From: an uncultured Bacteroidales bacterium
Lineage (GTDB): Bacteria > Bacteroidota > Bacteroidia > Bacteroidales > Muribaculaceae
Direction of reading: 5' to 3'
Length of the DNA stretch: 64,000 nucleotides
NCBI GenBank assembly: GCA_947175245.1
Contig: CAMWLW010000003.1
Coordinates: 1-64,000, forward strand
Under the pieces are notes generated by a model. That model was not told the DNA's origin. It saw only the letters and a list, made by a program, of their open reading frames with translations, and ran no database searches. The translations under genes and the position numbers were made by a program. Shown here piece by piece: positions 1-10,000 of this stretch (position 1 is the stretch's first letter; every line of letters starts with the position of its first letter).

Positions 1-1365
1 GGTGATGGTGCGGATGATGATCTTGATGTCGAGGAGGAGGTTCCAGTTCTCGATGTACCAGACGTCTTTCTCGACGCGGCCTTCCATCTGCCAGAGTTCT
101 TCGGTGGCGCCGCGGTAGCCTACGACCTGGGCCCAGCCGGTGATGCCGGGCTTGACGACGTGGCGCAGCATGTAGCGGTCGATGAGGCGTGAGTAGTCTT
201 CGGTCTGCTTGACCATGTGGGGGCGTGGGCCGACGACTGACATGTCGCCGCGCAGGACGTTGATGAACTGGGGGAGCTCGTCGAGTGATGTGCGTCGCAG
301 GAAGTTGCCGAAGCGGGTCTTGCGGGGGTCGTCGGCGGTGGCTTGCCGGCGGTCGGAGTCGTTGTTGACGCGCATGGTGCGGAATTTCCAGCAGAGGAAT
401 TCGTGGCCTTTGTAGCCTGTGCGCAGTTGCTTGAAGAAGACGGGGCCGGGTGAGGTGGCTTTGATGCCGATGGCTATGGGGATGAAGATGAGGGGGCTGA
501 TGAGGAGGAAGAGGCCTGAGAAGGTGATGTCGAAGGCGCGTTTGACGGCGCGGTTGAGGTGGTTGTCGAGGGGGTTGTTGTGGGCGGCGAGGACGGGGAT
601 GGAGCCTATGCGGCGGAGGTGAAATGTGCGTGCGACGCTGCGTGAGAGGCGTGGGACGAAGTAGAAGGTGACCATCTGGTCGTCGGCCATGCGCAGGACG
701 GTGTTGAGCCGGGTGTCGCTGCCTGAGAGGGTGTAGTAGATCTCGTCGATGTGGTGCCGGTCGAGGTAGGCGGGCAGGTCGTTGTCGATGTCGCCGAGGT
801 AGCGGCCGTTGCCGTAGCGTTCGGGTGGGGTGTTGTCGAAGAAGCCGTGTATCTTGAAGCCGTAGCCGGGGTCGCGCTGGAGCTCGGTGGCGATGCGTTG
901 GGCGTGCTCGTCGTGGCCGATGATGATGACGTCGACGTAGTTGCGTCCGCGGCGGCGTATGGCTTTGACGGCCAGTCGGGTGACTATCCAGCTGAGTGGG
1001 AGCCCGATGATGAGCATGCCGTAGAACTCGGCGCAGAAGGTCCAGTTGATTGTGGGTATCTCGAGGAAGGCGACGAGGGCGAGGAAGATGACGGCGTGGA
1101 GCAGGACGGTGGTGAAGGCTTTGCCTGCGAGGCGATCCATGTGGAGGGCTCGCTCGCGGCGCTGGGGCATGGACATGCGCGCGAGGGGTATGTAGGCGGC
1201 GTTTATGAGTACGAGCAGCATGCGCTGTGACTCGGGGGTGATGTGGGGGTTGAGGCACAGGGCGATGAACAGCAGGATGTTGAGGACGACGAAGTCGGAC
1301 AGGAGCATGGCGTATGGCACGTAGATGCCATACCGCCCTCTCGTTGTGAGTTTCTCGCCGGTCAT
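1..1365 (-). CDS. Undecaprenyl-phosphate sugar phosphotransferase / exopolysaccharide polyprenyl glycosylphosphotransferase (partial, runs off window start)
   Basis: Reverse frame open from ATG at 1365 to base 1 (455 codons). The window-edge translation reads WYIENWNLLLDIKIIIRTIT, the C-terminal motif of bacterial sugar transferases. Confidence 0.85.
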   Translation of the reverse strand, partial: MTGEKLTTRGRYGIYVPYAMLLSDFVVLNILLFIALCLNPHITPESQRMLLVLINAAYIPLARMSMPQRRERALHMDRLAGKAFTTVLLHAVIFLALVAFLEIPTINWTFCAEFYGMLIIGLPLSWIVTRLAVKAIRRRGRNYVDVIIIGHDEHAQRIATELQRDPGYGFKIHGFFDNTPPERYGNGRYLGDIDNDLPAYLDRHHIDEIYYTLSGSDTRLNTVLRMADDQMVTFYFVPRLSRSVARTFHLRRIGSIPVLAAHNNPLDNHLNRAVKRAFDITFSGLFLLISPLIFIPIAIGIKATSPGPVFFKQLRTGYKGHEFLCWKFRTMRVNNDSDRRQATADDPRKTRFGNFLRRTSLDELPQFINVLRGDMSVVGPRPHMVKQTEDYSRLIDRYMLRHVVKPGITGWAQVVGYRGATEELWQMEGRVEKDVWYIENWNLLLDIKIIIRTIT

Positions 1366-1389
1366 GCTCTTGGGGTGTGGTGGGTCGAT

Positions 1390-3309
1390 TTATCGTGTGG
1401 GACGGACGGGGGCGATGGTGCCGTCGGGGTTGATTGTCATGGGGTCGATGCAGACTTCGCGGTGTGTGCCGGGCGAGTCGTTGAGGTAGTTTTCGTTGAT
1501 GCGGTGGTAGACGATGCGCCAGTCGTTGGTGGCGGGGGTCTTGACTACCGAGTTGTGGGCGGGGCCGTAGATGCCTTGGGCGGGATCCTGTGACAGTATG
1601 ACGGGGTTCTTGGCGACGGTGATGGGGCCGAGGGGTGACTCGGAGGTGCCGTAGGCGACGTGATAGTTGGGTGAGCCGGTGTCGTCGACTGACCATAGGA
1701 AGTAATACTTGCCGTCATGATAGAAGACGTAGGGTGCCTCGCGGTATTGCCATGTCTTGAGTGTGCCGCCCCGGGGGGTCATGACGGTGAGGGTGGAGTC
1801 GATGATTGATGTCATGTCGGGGGCGAGCTCGGCGCCGGCCATGTAGCCGTTGCCCCAGTAGAGGTAGCTCTTGCCGCTGAGGGGGTCGGTGAAGACGTCG
1901 ACGTCGATCTGCTGGCCGTGGCCTGTGGGTGAGTCGGTGATGATGGGGTGGCCGAGGTCGGTGAAGGGGCCTGTGGGTGAGTCGGCCACGGCGACGCCTA
2001 TCTGTTTGCCGCCGCCGGCGACGGGGTTGCCGCTGAAGTAGAGGAAGTATTTGTAGCGGCCGTCGATGACTTTCTCCTCGATGGCGGGGGCCCAGCAGTT
2101 GCCGTCGGCCCACTCGACCTGGTCGGTGGCGAGGTCGAGGACGATGCCCTCGGGGGTCCACTCGACCATGTCGGGCGATGAGAAGCAGGTGTAGTAGGTG
2201 CCGCTCCAGCCGGGCTGTCCGTCGGTGGTGGAGTAGATGTAGTAGCGGCCGTCGCGCTGTGAGTAGAGTACCTCGGGGTCGGCGTGGAAGCCGGGGAGCA
2301 CGGGGTTGGCGTCGACGTGGAGGCCGTCCATGTCGGCTGAGGGCCAGCGGCGCATTAGGCGCTGCATCTCGGCGCGTGTGATGGGCAGGACGGTGCCGTG
2401 GCGGGGGTGGAAGTTCATGGTGACGTCGTTGTCGATGACCGCGAAGTTGGCGAGGTCGGTGGTCTCGGTGAACTGGTATTTGCCTTTCATGTAGACGTCG
2501 TACATGAGGATGTATTTGTCGGTGCCGATGAGTTTGAATGTGCCGGCTCCCTCGACGCTCTCGGGGGTCTGCTGTTTGTAGTCGGGCTGTTCGGTCCACT
2601 GTCCGCTTGTGAGTGAGGGGGTGGTGGCTACTTTGATGCCGTTGCCGTTGCCCTCGGTCTTGTAGAAGAGGTGGTAGAGGCCGTCGTGGTAGACGATGTC
2701 GCCGTCGATACATGATGTGCCGTTGGCGGGGATGAAGAGGGGGCGGTAGTCGCCCTCGAGGTCGGTGAAGTCGTCGTTGGCGTAGGCGTAGTAGATGATG
2801 TCGGGGCCGCCTTCATATTGCATGGACCAGTATATCATGTATTTGCCGGCCTGCTCGTCGTAGATGGTCTGGGGTGCCCAGACGCGTTTGAGTTTTGACT
2901 GGTGGGGGTAGCGTTTCTGGATGTTGACGACTGAGTGATCCCAGTTGATGAGGTCGCGGCTCTTGAGCAGTACCATAGCGCGGTTTGAGTCCCAGCCGTT
3001 GCCTGATACCATGTCGGTAACGACCATATAGAATGTCTCGCCGTCGGCTCCGCGCAGGATGTGTGGGTCGCGTACGCCGCCGGTCGATGATATGACTTTG
3101 GAGTCGATGACGGGGCGGTTGTTGTTGAGTGCTTTGAAGTTATAGCCGTCGTTGGAGAGGGCGAAGCGTATCTGCTCGCCGTCGATGGAGTTGCCTGTGA
3201 AATAAGTGAATAGGTAGCCGGCGAGGTCTTTCTGCTCGGGTTGCGCGGCCTTGGCGGGGGCCATCGTTAGTAAAATTGATGCCGCGATGGTCGTGAGGAT
3301 ATGTTTCAT
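1390..3309 (-). CDS. Secreted glycoside hydrolase family 43-like protein with two GH43-like five-blade regions
   Basis: Signal peptide MKHILTTIAASILLTMAPAKA. Two GH43-like segments (GGVRDPHILRGADGETFYMVVTD..., VLPGFHADPEVLYSQRDGRYYIYSTTDG...). Start moved to the internal Met preceding the signal peptide. Confidence 0.85.
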   Translation of the reverse strand: MKHILTTIAASILLTMAPAKAAQPEQKDLAGYLFTYFTGNSIDGEQIRFALSNDGYNFKALNNNRPVIDSKVISSTGGVRDPHILRGADGETFYMVVTDMVSGNGWDSNRAMVLLKSRDLINWDHSVVNIQKRYPHQSKLKRVWAPQTIYDEQAGKYMIYWSMQYEGGPDIIYYAYANDDFTDLEGDYRPLFIPANGTSCIDGDIVYHDGLYHLFYKTEGNGNGIKVATTPSLTSGQWTEQPDYKQQTPESVEGAGTFKLIGTDKYILMYDVYMKGKYQFTETTDLANFAVIDNDVTMNFHPRHGTVLPITRAEMQRLMRRWPSADMDGLHVDANPVLPGFHADPEVLYSQRDGRYYIYSTTDGQPGWSGTYYTCFSSPDMVEWTPEGIVLDLATDQVEWADGNCWAPAIEEKVIDGRYKYFLYFSGNPVAGGGKQIGVAVADSPTGPFTDLGHPIITDSPTGHGQQIDVDVFTDPLSGKSYLYWGNGYMAGAELAPDMTSIIDSTLTVMTPRGGTLKTWQYREAPYVFYHDGKYYFLWSVDDTGSPNYHVAYGTSESPLGPITVAKNPVILSQDPAQGIYGPAHNSVVKTPATNDWRIVYHRINENYLNDSPGTHREVCIDPMTINPDGTIAPVRPTR

Positions 3310-3523
3310 GGTATACGTAACTTGGTTTTGGAATACAAATTTAATAAAAAATCGGTATCGCGGCAAAAAATGTGTGGGTTGTGGGAATTTTGCAGGCGGT
3401 TTTTACGGGTGGGGCGTGACGGAGTGAATTTTGGGCGATTTTAGTGGGTTGAGGGTGAGGTGGTTGGCGAAAGGGGGTGAAATTTTGTTGCCGAAAAATT
3501 TTTATTCGGGTATCGGGCGATTA

Positions 3524-3531
3524 TAACTTTG
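3524..3531 (+). promoter_or_regulatory. Bacteroidetes-type -7 box TAACTTTG upstream of capsid-like operon
   Basis: Exact TAnnTTTG match, about 50 bp upstream of the first ORF. Confidence 0.55.
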
Positions 3532-3581
3532 CAATGTCGAATGACAATGACGTCACTAAGTTTAATCTAATCATATTGCCT

Positions 3582-3821
3582 ATGGAACAAACACAAGAAA
3601 TCAACACTCAAACTGAACAGACTGAACCGAAAATCGTGCAGGGCTCTCACGAGCCTGACACTCAGATGCCTGACATTGACAGGCTCATTGCCGAGGCTGA
3701 GGAGCGCGGCTATCGTCGCGGCCGTGAGGAGGCCGGGCAGGTGGAACCGGCTGAACAGGAGCCGGCAGACGAACCCGAGATACTGATTCTGGCGCATCGG
3801 CGTCGCAGTATTTGGGACTGA
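3582..3821 (+). CDS. Small acidic, charged protein preceding capsid gene (scaffold-like position; function unknown)
   Basis: MEQTQEINTQTEQTEPKIVQGSHEPDTQMPDIDRLIAEAEERGYRRGREEAGQ...; same strand, upstream of capsid ORF. Confidence 0.55.
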   Translation: MEQTQEINTQTEQTEPKIVQGSHEPDTQMPDIDRLIAEAEERGYRRGREEAGQVEPAEQEPADEPEILILAHRRRSIWD

Positions 3822-3889
3822 AACAAATCTTGCCTTAAATGACCATGAAAAACACAATCAATCTATTAATCAATTAAATTACATTATCT

Positions 3890-5086
3890 ATGAAAAACAT
3901 TGTAACTACCGATGTGGTAAACCAGGCTGCGCCCGAGCTGCTGCGCAGTGAGATTGACAGCCGAATTGTTAAAATCCGCCCGATGGCAACGCCTATCGAC
4001 CAGATTTCGCGTCACGCCAACACGCGCCGTGCGGGCAGTATGGTGGTTGAGTATTATGCTGTCGACAGCAAGCCTTTTGTGGCTACGCTGCGGGCCGACA
4101 TCGTGGGCAAGACCGAGACTGACCTCAATAAAAAGGTCAAGATGGCGCTGTCGGTCGAAGACACGAAGATGTTTGCTGTCAGTGAGACTGTCCTGCTGGC
4201 CAATGTTGTCAATAGTGCGGGCCGTCCCGTGACGGGTTACATCTCGGAAAAGACCGAGACGATGCTCAAGGGCTATTTCACGTGTACCGACAAGAACGGA
4301 TTCTCATCGATTCCTGAGATCAGCAAGGGTACCAAAATTGTGCGCATGGGTCGCGCGGCCGGTGAGCTCGACATCCAGACCGAACAGTTCCAGGCGCTGC
4401 CGCGCAAGGACAGTAACTTTTGCCAGATTTTCAAGACTCAGATCGAGCAGAGTACCCTGGTGACGCTGTCAAACAAGGAGGTGGGGTGGACTTTGAGCGA
4501 CCAGGAGGAGGCTGCGATCATTGACATGAGGCAGTGTATGGAGCGCAATTTCATGTTCGGCAACAAGTTGCGCCTTGACTTTGACGACGAGGATACGGTG
4601 ATGCTCACGGGCGGTATATGGAATCAGGCCGGTAAGGAGATGTCGTATATGATGGGTGAGCTTACTGACGAGAAGATGGTGTCGATATGCCGCGAGGCGT
4701 TCACGGGCTCGAACGGGTCGTCGCGCAAGCTGCTGATAGGCGGCAGCGGGTTTATCGAGGCGATGCACGGGCTGGGCGCGGCACGCACGCTGTCGGCGGC
4801 CGACAAGATGACGCGCTGGGGCCTTGATTTCACGACCTACGTCTCGAAATTCGGCACGCTCTACGTGCTTCTGAGCGAGACTTTCGACCAGTGTGGCCAC
4901 GCTAATGACGCCATGATTATCGACCCTGAGTATCTGACCAAGTACAGTCACATACCGTTCAAGACCGAGAAGCTGAACCTGCGAGCCGGCGGTGTACGCA
5001 ACACCGATGCCATAGTCATCACCGAGGCGTCGTGTCTGGTTCTGCGCTATCCCGATGCTCACATGCGTATCATCGCTAGCGAGTGA
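3890..5086 (+). CDS. Phage major capsid-like protein (DUF5309 / SU10-like)
   Basis: NFCQIFKTQIEQSTLVTLSNKEVGWTLSDQEEAAIIDMRQCMERNFMFGNKLR and the downstream pattern resemble DUF5309/SU10 capsid proteins. Confidence 0.65.
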   Translation: MKNIVTTDVVNQAAPELLRSEIDSRIVKIRPMATPIDQISRHANTRRAGSMVVEYYAVDSKPFVATLRADIVGKTETDLNKKVKMALSVEDTKMFAVSETVLLANVVNSAGRPVTGYISEKTETMLKGYFTCTDKNGFSSIPEISKGTKIVRMGRAAGELDIQTEQFQALPRKDSNFCQIFKTQIEQSTLVTLSNKEVGWTLSDQEEAAIIDMRQCMERNFMFGNKLRLDFDDEDTVMLTGGIWNQAGKEMSYMMGELTDEKMVSICREAFTGSNGSSRKLLIGGSGFIEAMHGLGAARTLSAADKMTRWGLDFTTYVSKFGTLYVLLSETFDQCGHANDAMIIDPEYLTKYSHIPFKTEKLNLRAGGVRNTDAIVITEASCLVLRYPDAHMRIIASE

Positions 5087-5090
5087 CGTC

Positions 5091-5624
5091 ATGGAGTACA
5101 CGCTTAATGAACTGATAGCTGAGTGGAAGATGCGCAAGGGTCTCGTACCCTTGCGTGTCGACGCTGCGGTCACGCGCCATGACGCGTTTGAGATTGACGA
5201 GTACGCGGCGCGGGTCATAAGGGAGTGGTATGAGGAGCTGCTCGACACGGCCGATGTGTCGCTGCTAGATGTCGAGGATATCACCGAGCGTGTAGACATC
5301 GAGGATTTCAGCGACGGTGTGGCTGTGATGAGGCTTCCCGACGGTTGCCGCCGGCTGGTGGAGGTGACGATGGAGCAGTGGCGCTGCCCGGCAACGATTG
5401 TCACCGACCCTGACTCGGAGCTCGCGCTGAGACAGCGCTCGGTGTTCGGGCGCGGGGGCGCATGCTGTCCGGTTGCTGTCACCGAGGGGGCGGGCAGGGT
5501 GAGGCTGTACAGTTTCAGGGGTGCCGTGACGCCGTCGCCGGTGAGGGTGCTGGGTGTCATGAGTCAGCCCGAGGGGGTGATACGCTGCTCGCCGAGGGCG
5601 CTGTCGTTGCTGTTCAATTCTTAA
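5091..5624 (+). CDS. Unknown protein between capsid and portal (possible head-connector-like)
   Basis: Starts 4 bp after the capsid stop; start set at MEYTLNELIAEWKMRK. No family recognised; role inferred from position. Confidence 0.5.
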   Translation: MEYTLNELIAEWKMRKGLVPLRVDAAVTRHDAFEIDEYAARVIREWYEELLDTADVSLLDVEDITERVDIEDFSDGVAVMRLPDGCRRLVEVTMEQWRCPATIVTDPDSELALRQRSVFGRGGACCPVAVTEGAGRVRLYSFRGAVTPSPVRVLGVMSQPEGVIRCSPRALSLLFNS

Positions 5625-5637
5625 ATACTGATTTACT

Positions 5638-6951
5638 ATGGAAAATGCAAAAGATATTCTTGACGCCGCCTGCAGGGCATGGTCGGGGTGGGCCTCGGTC
5701 AGGACACGGCGTGACAAGTACAAACGGTTTACGTATGGCGACCAGTGGAGCTACATGGTGAGTGACGGTGACCGTTACATGACGGCGGCCGAGCGTGCCG
5801 TGGCTCACGGCCGACGCCCGATGACCAACAATATGCTGAGGCGGCTTGTCAAGTCGGTCATAGGACGTTACCGCTACCGGCGTCAGGACGGCGAACAGCT
5901 CACGGGCGAGGCTGCCCGGGTGTACGCGTTCAACAATCTTGACGAGATTGACTGCCGGTCGCTCGAGGAGTTCCTGATATCGGGGTGTACGATCCAGAGG
6001 GTGATACGCGAGCGCCGGCTGATGGGTCACGAACTGTGGGTCGACATGGTGTGCCCCGACCGATTCTTTGTCAACCCTATACGTGACCCGCGGGGATGGG
6101 ATGCCGAGCTGGTGGGGATGCTTCATGACTGGAGCCTGACTGAGACGGTGATACGCCTCGCCGGCGATGACCCCGGGCGCGCTGCCGCCATAAGGCAGAT
6201 ATATGGCAGCATGTGCAGCAACCCTGTGTTGGGCGACTGGTGTGCGGGGTCAGACCATATTGACTCGTTCCTGTCGGCGCCGCCGGGCCGCTGCCGTGTA
6301 ATCGAGGTGTGGACGCTCGAGGCTGTAACCCGCAGGCGTCCCAGGCGCAAGACGGCCGGCGCCGGCGCCACGGCCTGTGACGTGTCGACCATGTGGCGCT
6401 GCCGGTGGCTCGCTCCCGACGGCACGGTGCTGGCCTCGCACGTGTCGCGGTCGCCCGACGGGATGCACCCGTTCAAGTTCCGTTTCTACCCTATGATCGA
6501 CGGTGAGGTTCACTCGCTGGTGGAGGATGTCATAGACCAGCAGATTTACATCAATGAGCTCATATCGCTCATTGACCACGTGGTGAGCTGCGCGGCCAAG
6601 GGTGTGCTGGTCTTTCCGGTCGAGGAGATGGCGCCGGGCATGACGCTCGAGAAGGTGACGGAGAAATGGAGCTCGCCCGATGCCGTCATTCCGATTAGAC
6701 GCGGCATCTCAAAGCCCGAGCAGATTACCGCGTCGGGCGGCTCTCTCGCGGCTAAGGAACTGCTGGAGATTCAGATGCAGATGTTTGAGGATGTGTCGGG
6801 CGTGACAAATGTGCTGATGGGGCGCACGGCGTCGGGCCGTATAGGCGTCGAGCAGTATGAGAGCCAGGTGCGCAACGCTCTCATTGCCATCGCCGACATT
6901 CTCGACACGTTCGGCAACTTCATCGCGGCGCGCAACAGTGCGCTGGTGTAA
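5638..6951 (+). CDS. Phage portal-like protein, short (437 aa)
   Basis: RRDKYKRFTYGDQW..., MTNNMLRRLVKSVIGRYRYR..., MTLEKVTEKWSSPDAVIPI...VSGVTNVLMGRTASGRIGVEQYESQV resemble Bacteroides-phage portal proteins. Confidence 0.65.
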   Translation: MENAKDILDAACRAWSGWASVRTRRDKYKRFTYGDQWSYMVSDGDRYMTAAERAVAHGRRPMTNNMLRRLVKSVIGRYRYRRQDGEQLTGEAARVYAFNNLDEIDCRSLEEFLISGCTIQRVIRERRLMGHELWVDMVCPDRFFVNPIRDPRGWDAELVGMLHDWSLTETVIRLAGDDPGRAAAIRQIYGSMCSNPVLGDWCAGSDHIDSFLSAPPGRCRVIEVWTLEAVTRRRPRRKTAGAGATACDVSTMWRCRWLAPDGTVLASHVSRSPDGMHPFKFRFYPMIDGEVHSLVEDVIDQQIYINELISLIDHVVSCAAKGVLVFPVEEMAPGMTLEKVTEKWSSPDAVIPIRRGISKPEQITASGGSLAAKELLEIQMQMFEDVSGVTNVLMGRTASGRIGVEQYESQVRNALIAIADILDTFGNFIAARNSALV

Positions 6952-6958
6952 AACGAAG

Positions 6959-6995
6959 AGGAGGGTTGTACCATACTTGACGGTACAACCCTCCT
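6959..6995. terminator. Bidirectional hairpin terminator
   Basis: Perfect 14-bp inverted repeat aggagggttgtacc / ggtacaaccctcct with 9-nt loop between convergent genes. Confidence 0.8.
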
Positions 6996-7019
6996 TGCTT
7001 ATGTATTAATAAGGTGAAA

Positions 7020-10000
7020 TCAGCGTACGGCGACCTTGGCTACCACATTGCCACACTTGACGATGTAGATGCCTGTCGAGACGTTGACTGTGATGTCGTC
7101 GCCTGTGGTCTCACCGGCGGCAATCACTATGCCCGAGGTTGCAGCCACGGTGTAAGCGTTGCCGGCTGCGAAGCCCTTGAGCACGATTGTCTTGCCGTCG
7201 ACAACGATGGCCGCGCGGCCGTCGGCGGTAACATTGTCGATGCCCGACTCGTCATCGTCGATCCAGATGACGTTAGAGCGGTCAGACTCGACGGTCTCGC
7301 CGTTGACGGTGCCTACCGACATGACGTAGTAGCGTACGGGTACCGAGGTGTCGACGCCCTTGTCGGTGAAGCCGGGGGCGGTGAGCATGTCAGAGGCGGC
7401 CTCGCCGTCGCGATACACGTTGTAGCCGTCGAGGGTCACGGCGGGCTGTGCGGCAGTATAGGCGATGTCGTCGATCATGAAGCCGAATGCTGCCTCGGGA
7501 TCGTCGGTGACATGGTGCAGGGCGAAGTACTTGGCGTTGGCGGGCAGGGTGAACTCAAACTTGGTCCAGCCGGTCTCGTCGGGGCATACATAGCCGCCGT
7601 CAAGCATCTGCTTGAAGTCGGCGGGGTCGTTGCCGGTGGTCGAGTACATCACGAGAACGGTCTCGGGGTATTCGTCTGAGAAGATGTTCATCCAGAACGA
7701 CATCGTGCTGCCGGGTACGACCTCGGGCGAGATCAGCCAGTCGTCTGACTCTACCTTGCTGGCCGAGGTGCAGAGCAGGTATTGTGTGCCGGTGTGGGCT
7801 GCGAACAGCGGGCTGTCGGTGATCGAGGCGTCAAATACCTGGAAGGCCTTGGCCGAGCCCTTGCCGGGGTATGAAACCTCTGAGATGCCCCATTCCTTAC
7901 CCTCGTCGAGGTCTATGTTCCTGAAGCCTTTGAGGGTGGCGCCCATCTCCCAGGCGTCGATGGCCTCGAAACTCTCGGTGAACTTGGGTTCGGTCCAGCT
8001 CAGTGTCACGTCCGAGCCGTTGAGGCTGTATGAGAGGTCGGTGACAACGGGGATGGGGGCATTGAGCACCACCACCTCTTTCTCGACTTTGGATGTCGAC
8101 TCTGAGGGCTGACCCTCGAGGTTGAAGGTCACGAGCATGTCGCCCTTGTCGGCTGCCTTGGGTGTCACGTCAAAGCTGAGGGTGACTTTCTTGCCGGCAG
8201 CGATGGTGGCGGGAGCGTTCGAGTCCTTGAGGTCGGCTACGGTACCGTTGTTGCCGGTGGCCTTGAACGTGTACTGGGGCATGGGCTGTGTGGCGGTGCC
8301 GGCGTTCTCGATCTCGACGCTGTAGGTGAGGGTCTCACCGACAGCGCCGCGGCCGGGGCCGCTGAACGACGATATGGTCATCATGTCGTCGGGATAGTTG
8401 GCTACCGAGTAAGAGTCGAGCATGAAACATTCAGAGTAGCCGGTGATCTTGACGCGGATGGTGATCTGTACCCAGGGCTGGTTCTGGCACATGGCCGGGA
8501 GCGATACGAGCTTGTTCTCCCACGGCCCGCGGCCCGACTCGGGGGCGAACTGTGCCACGGGCTCCATCTCGAGAGCGGGCGATGTGGCGTAGACGGTGAC
8601 GAGTGAGGGAGCGAGGTTGCCGGTGTAGAGGTCGAGGTTGAGTTTCACGTTGTTCATGCCGGTGGTCGAGAAGCGCGGCAGCAGGATCTGTGACTCACCG
8701 TCCCACATGCAGGCCAGAGCGTTGGCGGTAGAGTTGGCGGCGTCCTCGTCCATATCGCGCGGGTCGACAAATCCCCATGTCGACTGCAGGTAAGAGAGGT
8801 GTTCGATCGAGAGGGGCTCCTTGAAGTCGACAGCCTGGCCGCTGGTGGGGAAGGTCTCAACCAGGGGCAGTGTATAGAGCTTGCCGAGGTGGATCATGAA
8901 CGAGTTCATCTCCTCACAGGTGCCGACGGCGTTCTTAGACACGACGCCGAACATGAACATATCCTGCTTCGAGGCGTCGGGAACGGTGAACTCCCACGTG
9001 CGGTTCTTGCCGATGTCGGCGACGGGACGCCACTCGTCGTTGATGCGGCGGTAGATGATGACGTCGGTGAGGTCGGGACCGGTGAACTCGCCGTTCGCGT
9101 TGTAGTCGTCGAGGTCAATCTCGAGGGAGAGCTTCATGTTGTCGTCTGACACGCTCGTGAACACATAGGGTGTTGCCGGACGGTAGATGCCGCAGTAAAC
9201 GGTGGTCTCGGCTATCTGGCCCTGACCCTTGTCGCTCGATGTGGTGACGCGTATGATGTTTGAACCCTGGATGGCGGGAACTTTAACCGACACGGTCTCG
9301 CCGGGCTTGCCTGTCACTGATGCGCTGCCGGCCTCAGACACGGCCTCGGCTGTGATGACGGTGGCGGCATCGAGCGCGGTGCCCGAGATCGAGAGTGTGG
9401 GCATCTTGAATGTGAGCGTGGCTGCGAGTTCTCCGCGAGCGCCGGCTACGGCTGTGACGTCGGTGACGGCAGCCGGGCTGTCGCTCGACGAGTTGGCCAC
9501 CTCGACCATGAAGTTGCGGGCATACAGGCGGTAGTTGCCTAATGGCGATATGTAGTGGATACCGATGTACCACTCACCGGCTTCGGGAACCTGGAAGATG
9601 GTCTCAGAGAGCTCGAAAGCGGGGTTCTTGTAGACGGTCGAGGCCTCGCGTATGATTGTGGGGCGCGAGCCGTTGGGGCGCTGGCACAGCGCTACCTCAT
9701 AGATCTCGTCGGCGGTGAAGAAGTGGTAGCCTGTCCACACCTCCATCGTGAAGCGGTAGTGTGCGTCCTTGTCGGTGAAGTTGATGGCGGGCAGGAAGAG
9801 CCACTCGTTGCCGGTGTCGCCTGTTGAGCTTGACGTGGGGTAGAGGCAGTAGAAGCCGCCGGTGTGCTCCGACTGGTCGTCATAGCGCCAGCCGCGCATC
9901 GACTCGTTGTTCAGTATGTCCTTGACGGGGGTAAACATCGATATCACCTCGGGGTCGAGGTCTTTCTCGCCCTCTTCGGGGCCGAGGTAGACGGGGAGCG

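Noticed and set aside
751-1593. Two plus-strand ORFs (159 and 116 aa)
   Set aside because: Antisense to the sugar transferase and GH43 genes; biased V/G/D composition.
4469-5560. 363-aa minus-strand ORF
   Set aside because: Antisense to capsid-like and following gene; low-complexity, no recognisable motif.
3524-6951. Complete prophage
   Set aside because: No terminase, integrase, tail, protease or lysis genes in the surrounding sequence.
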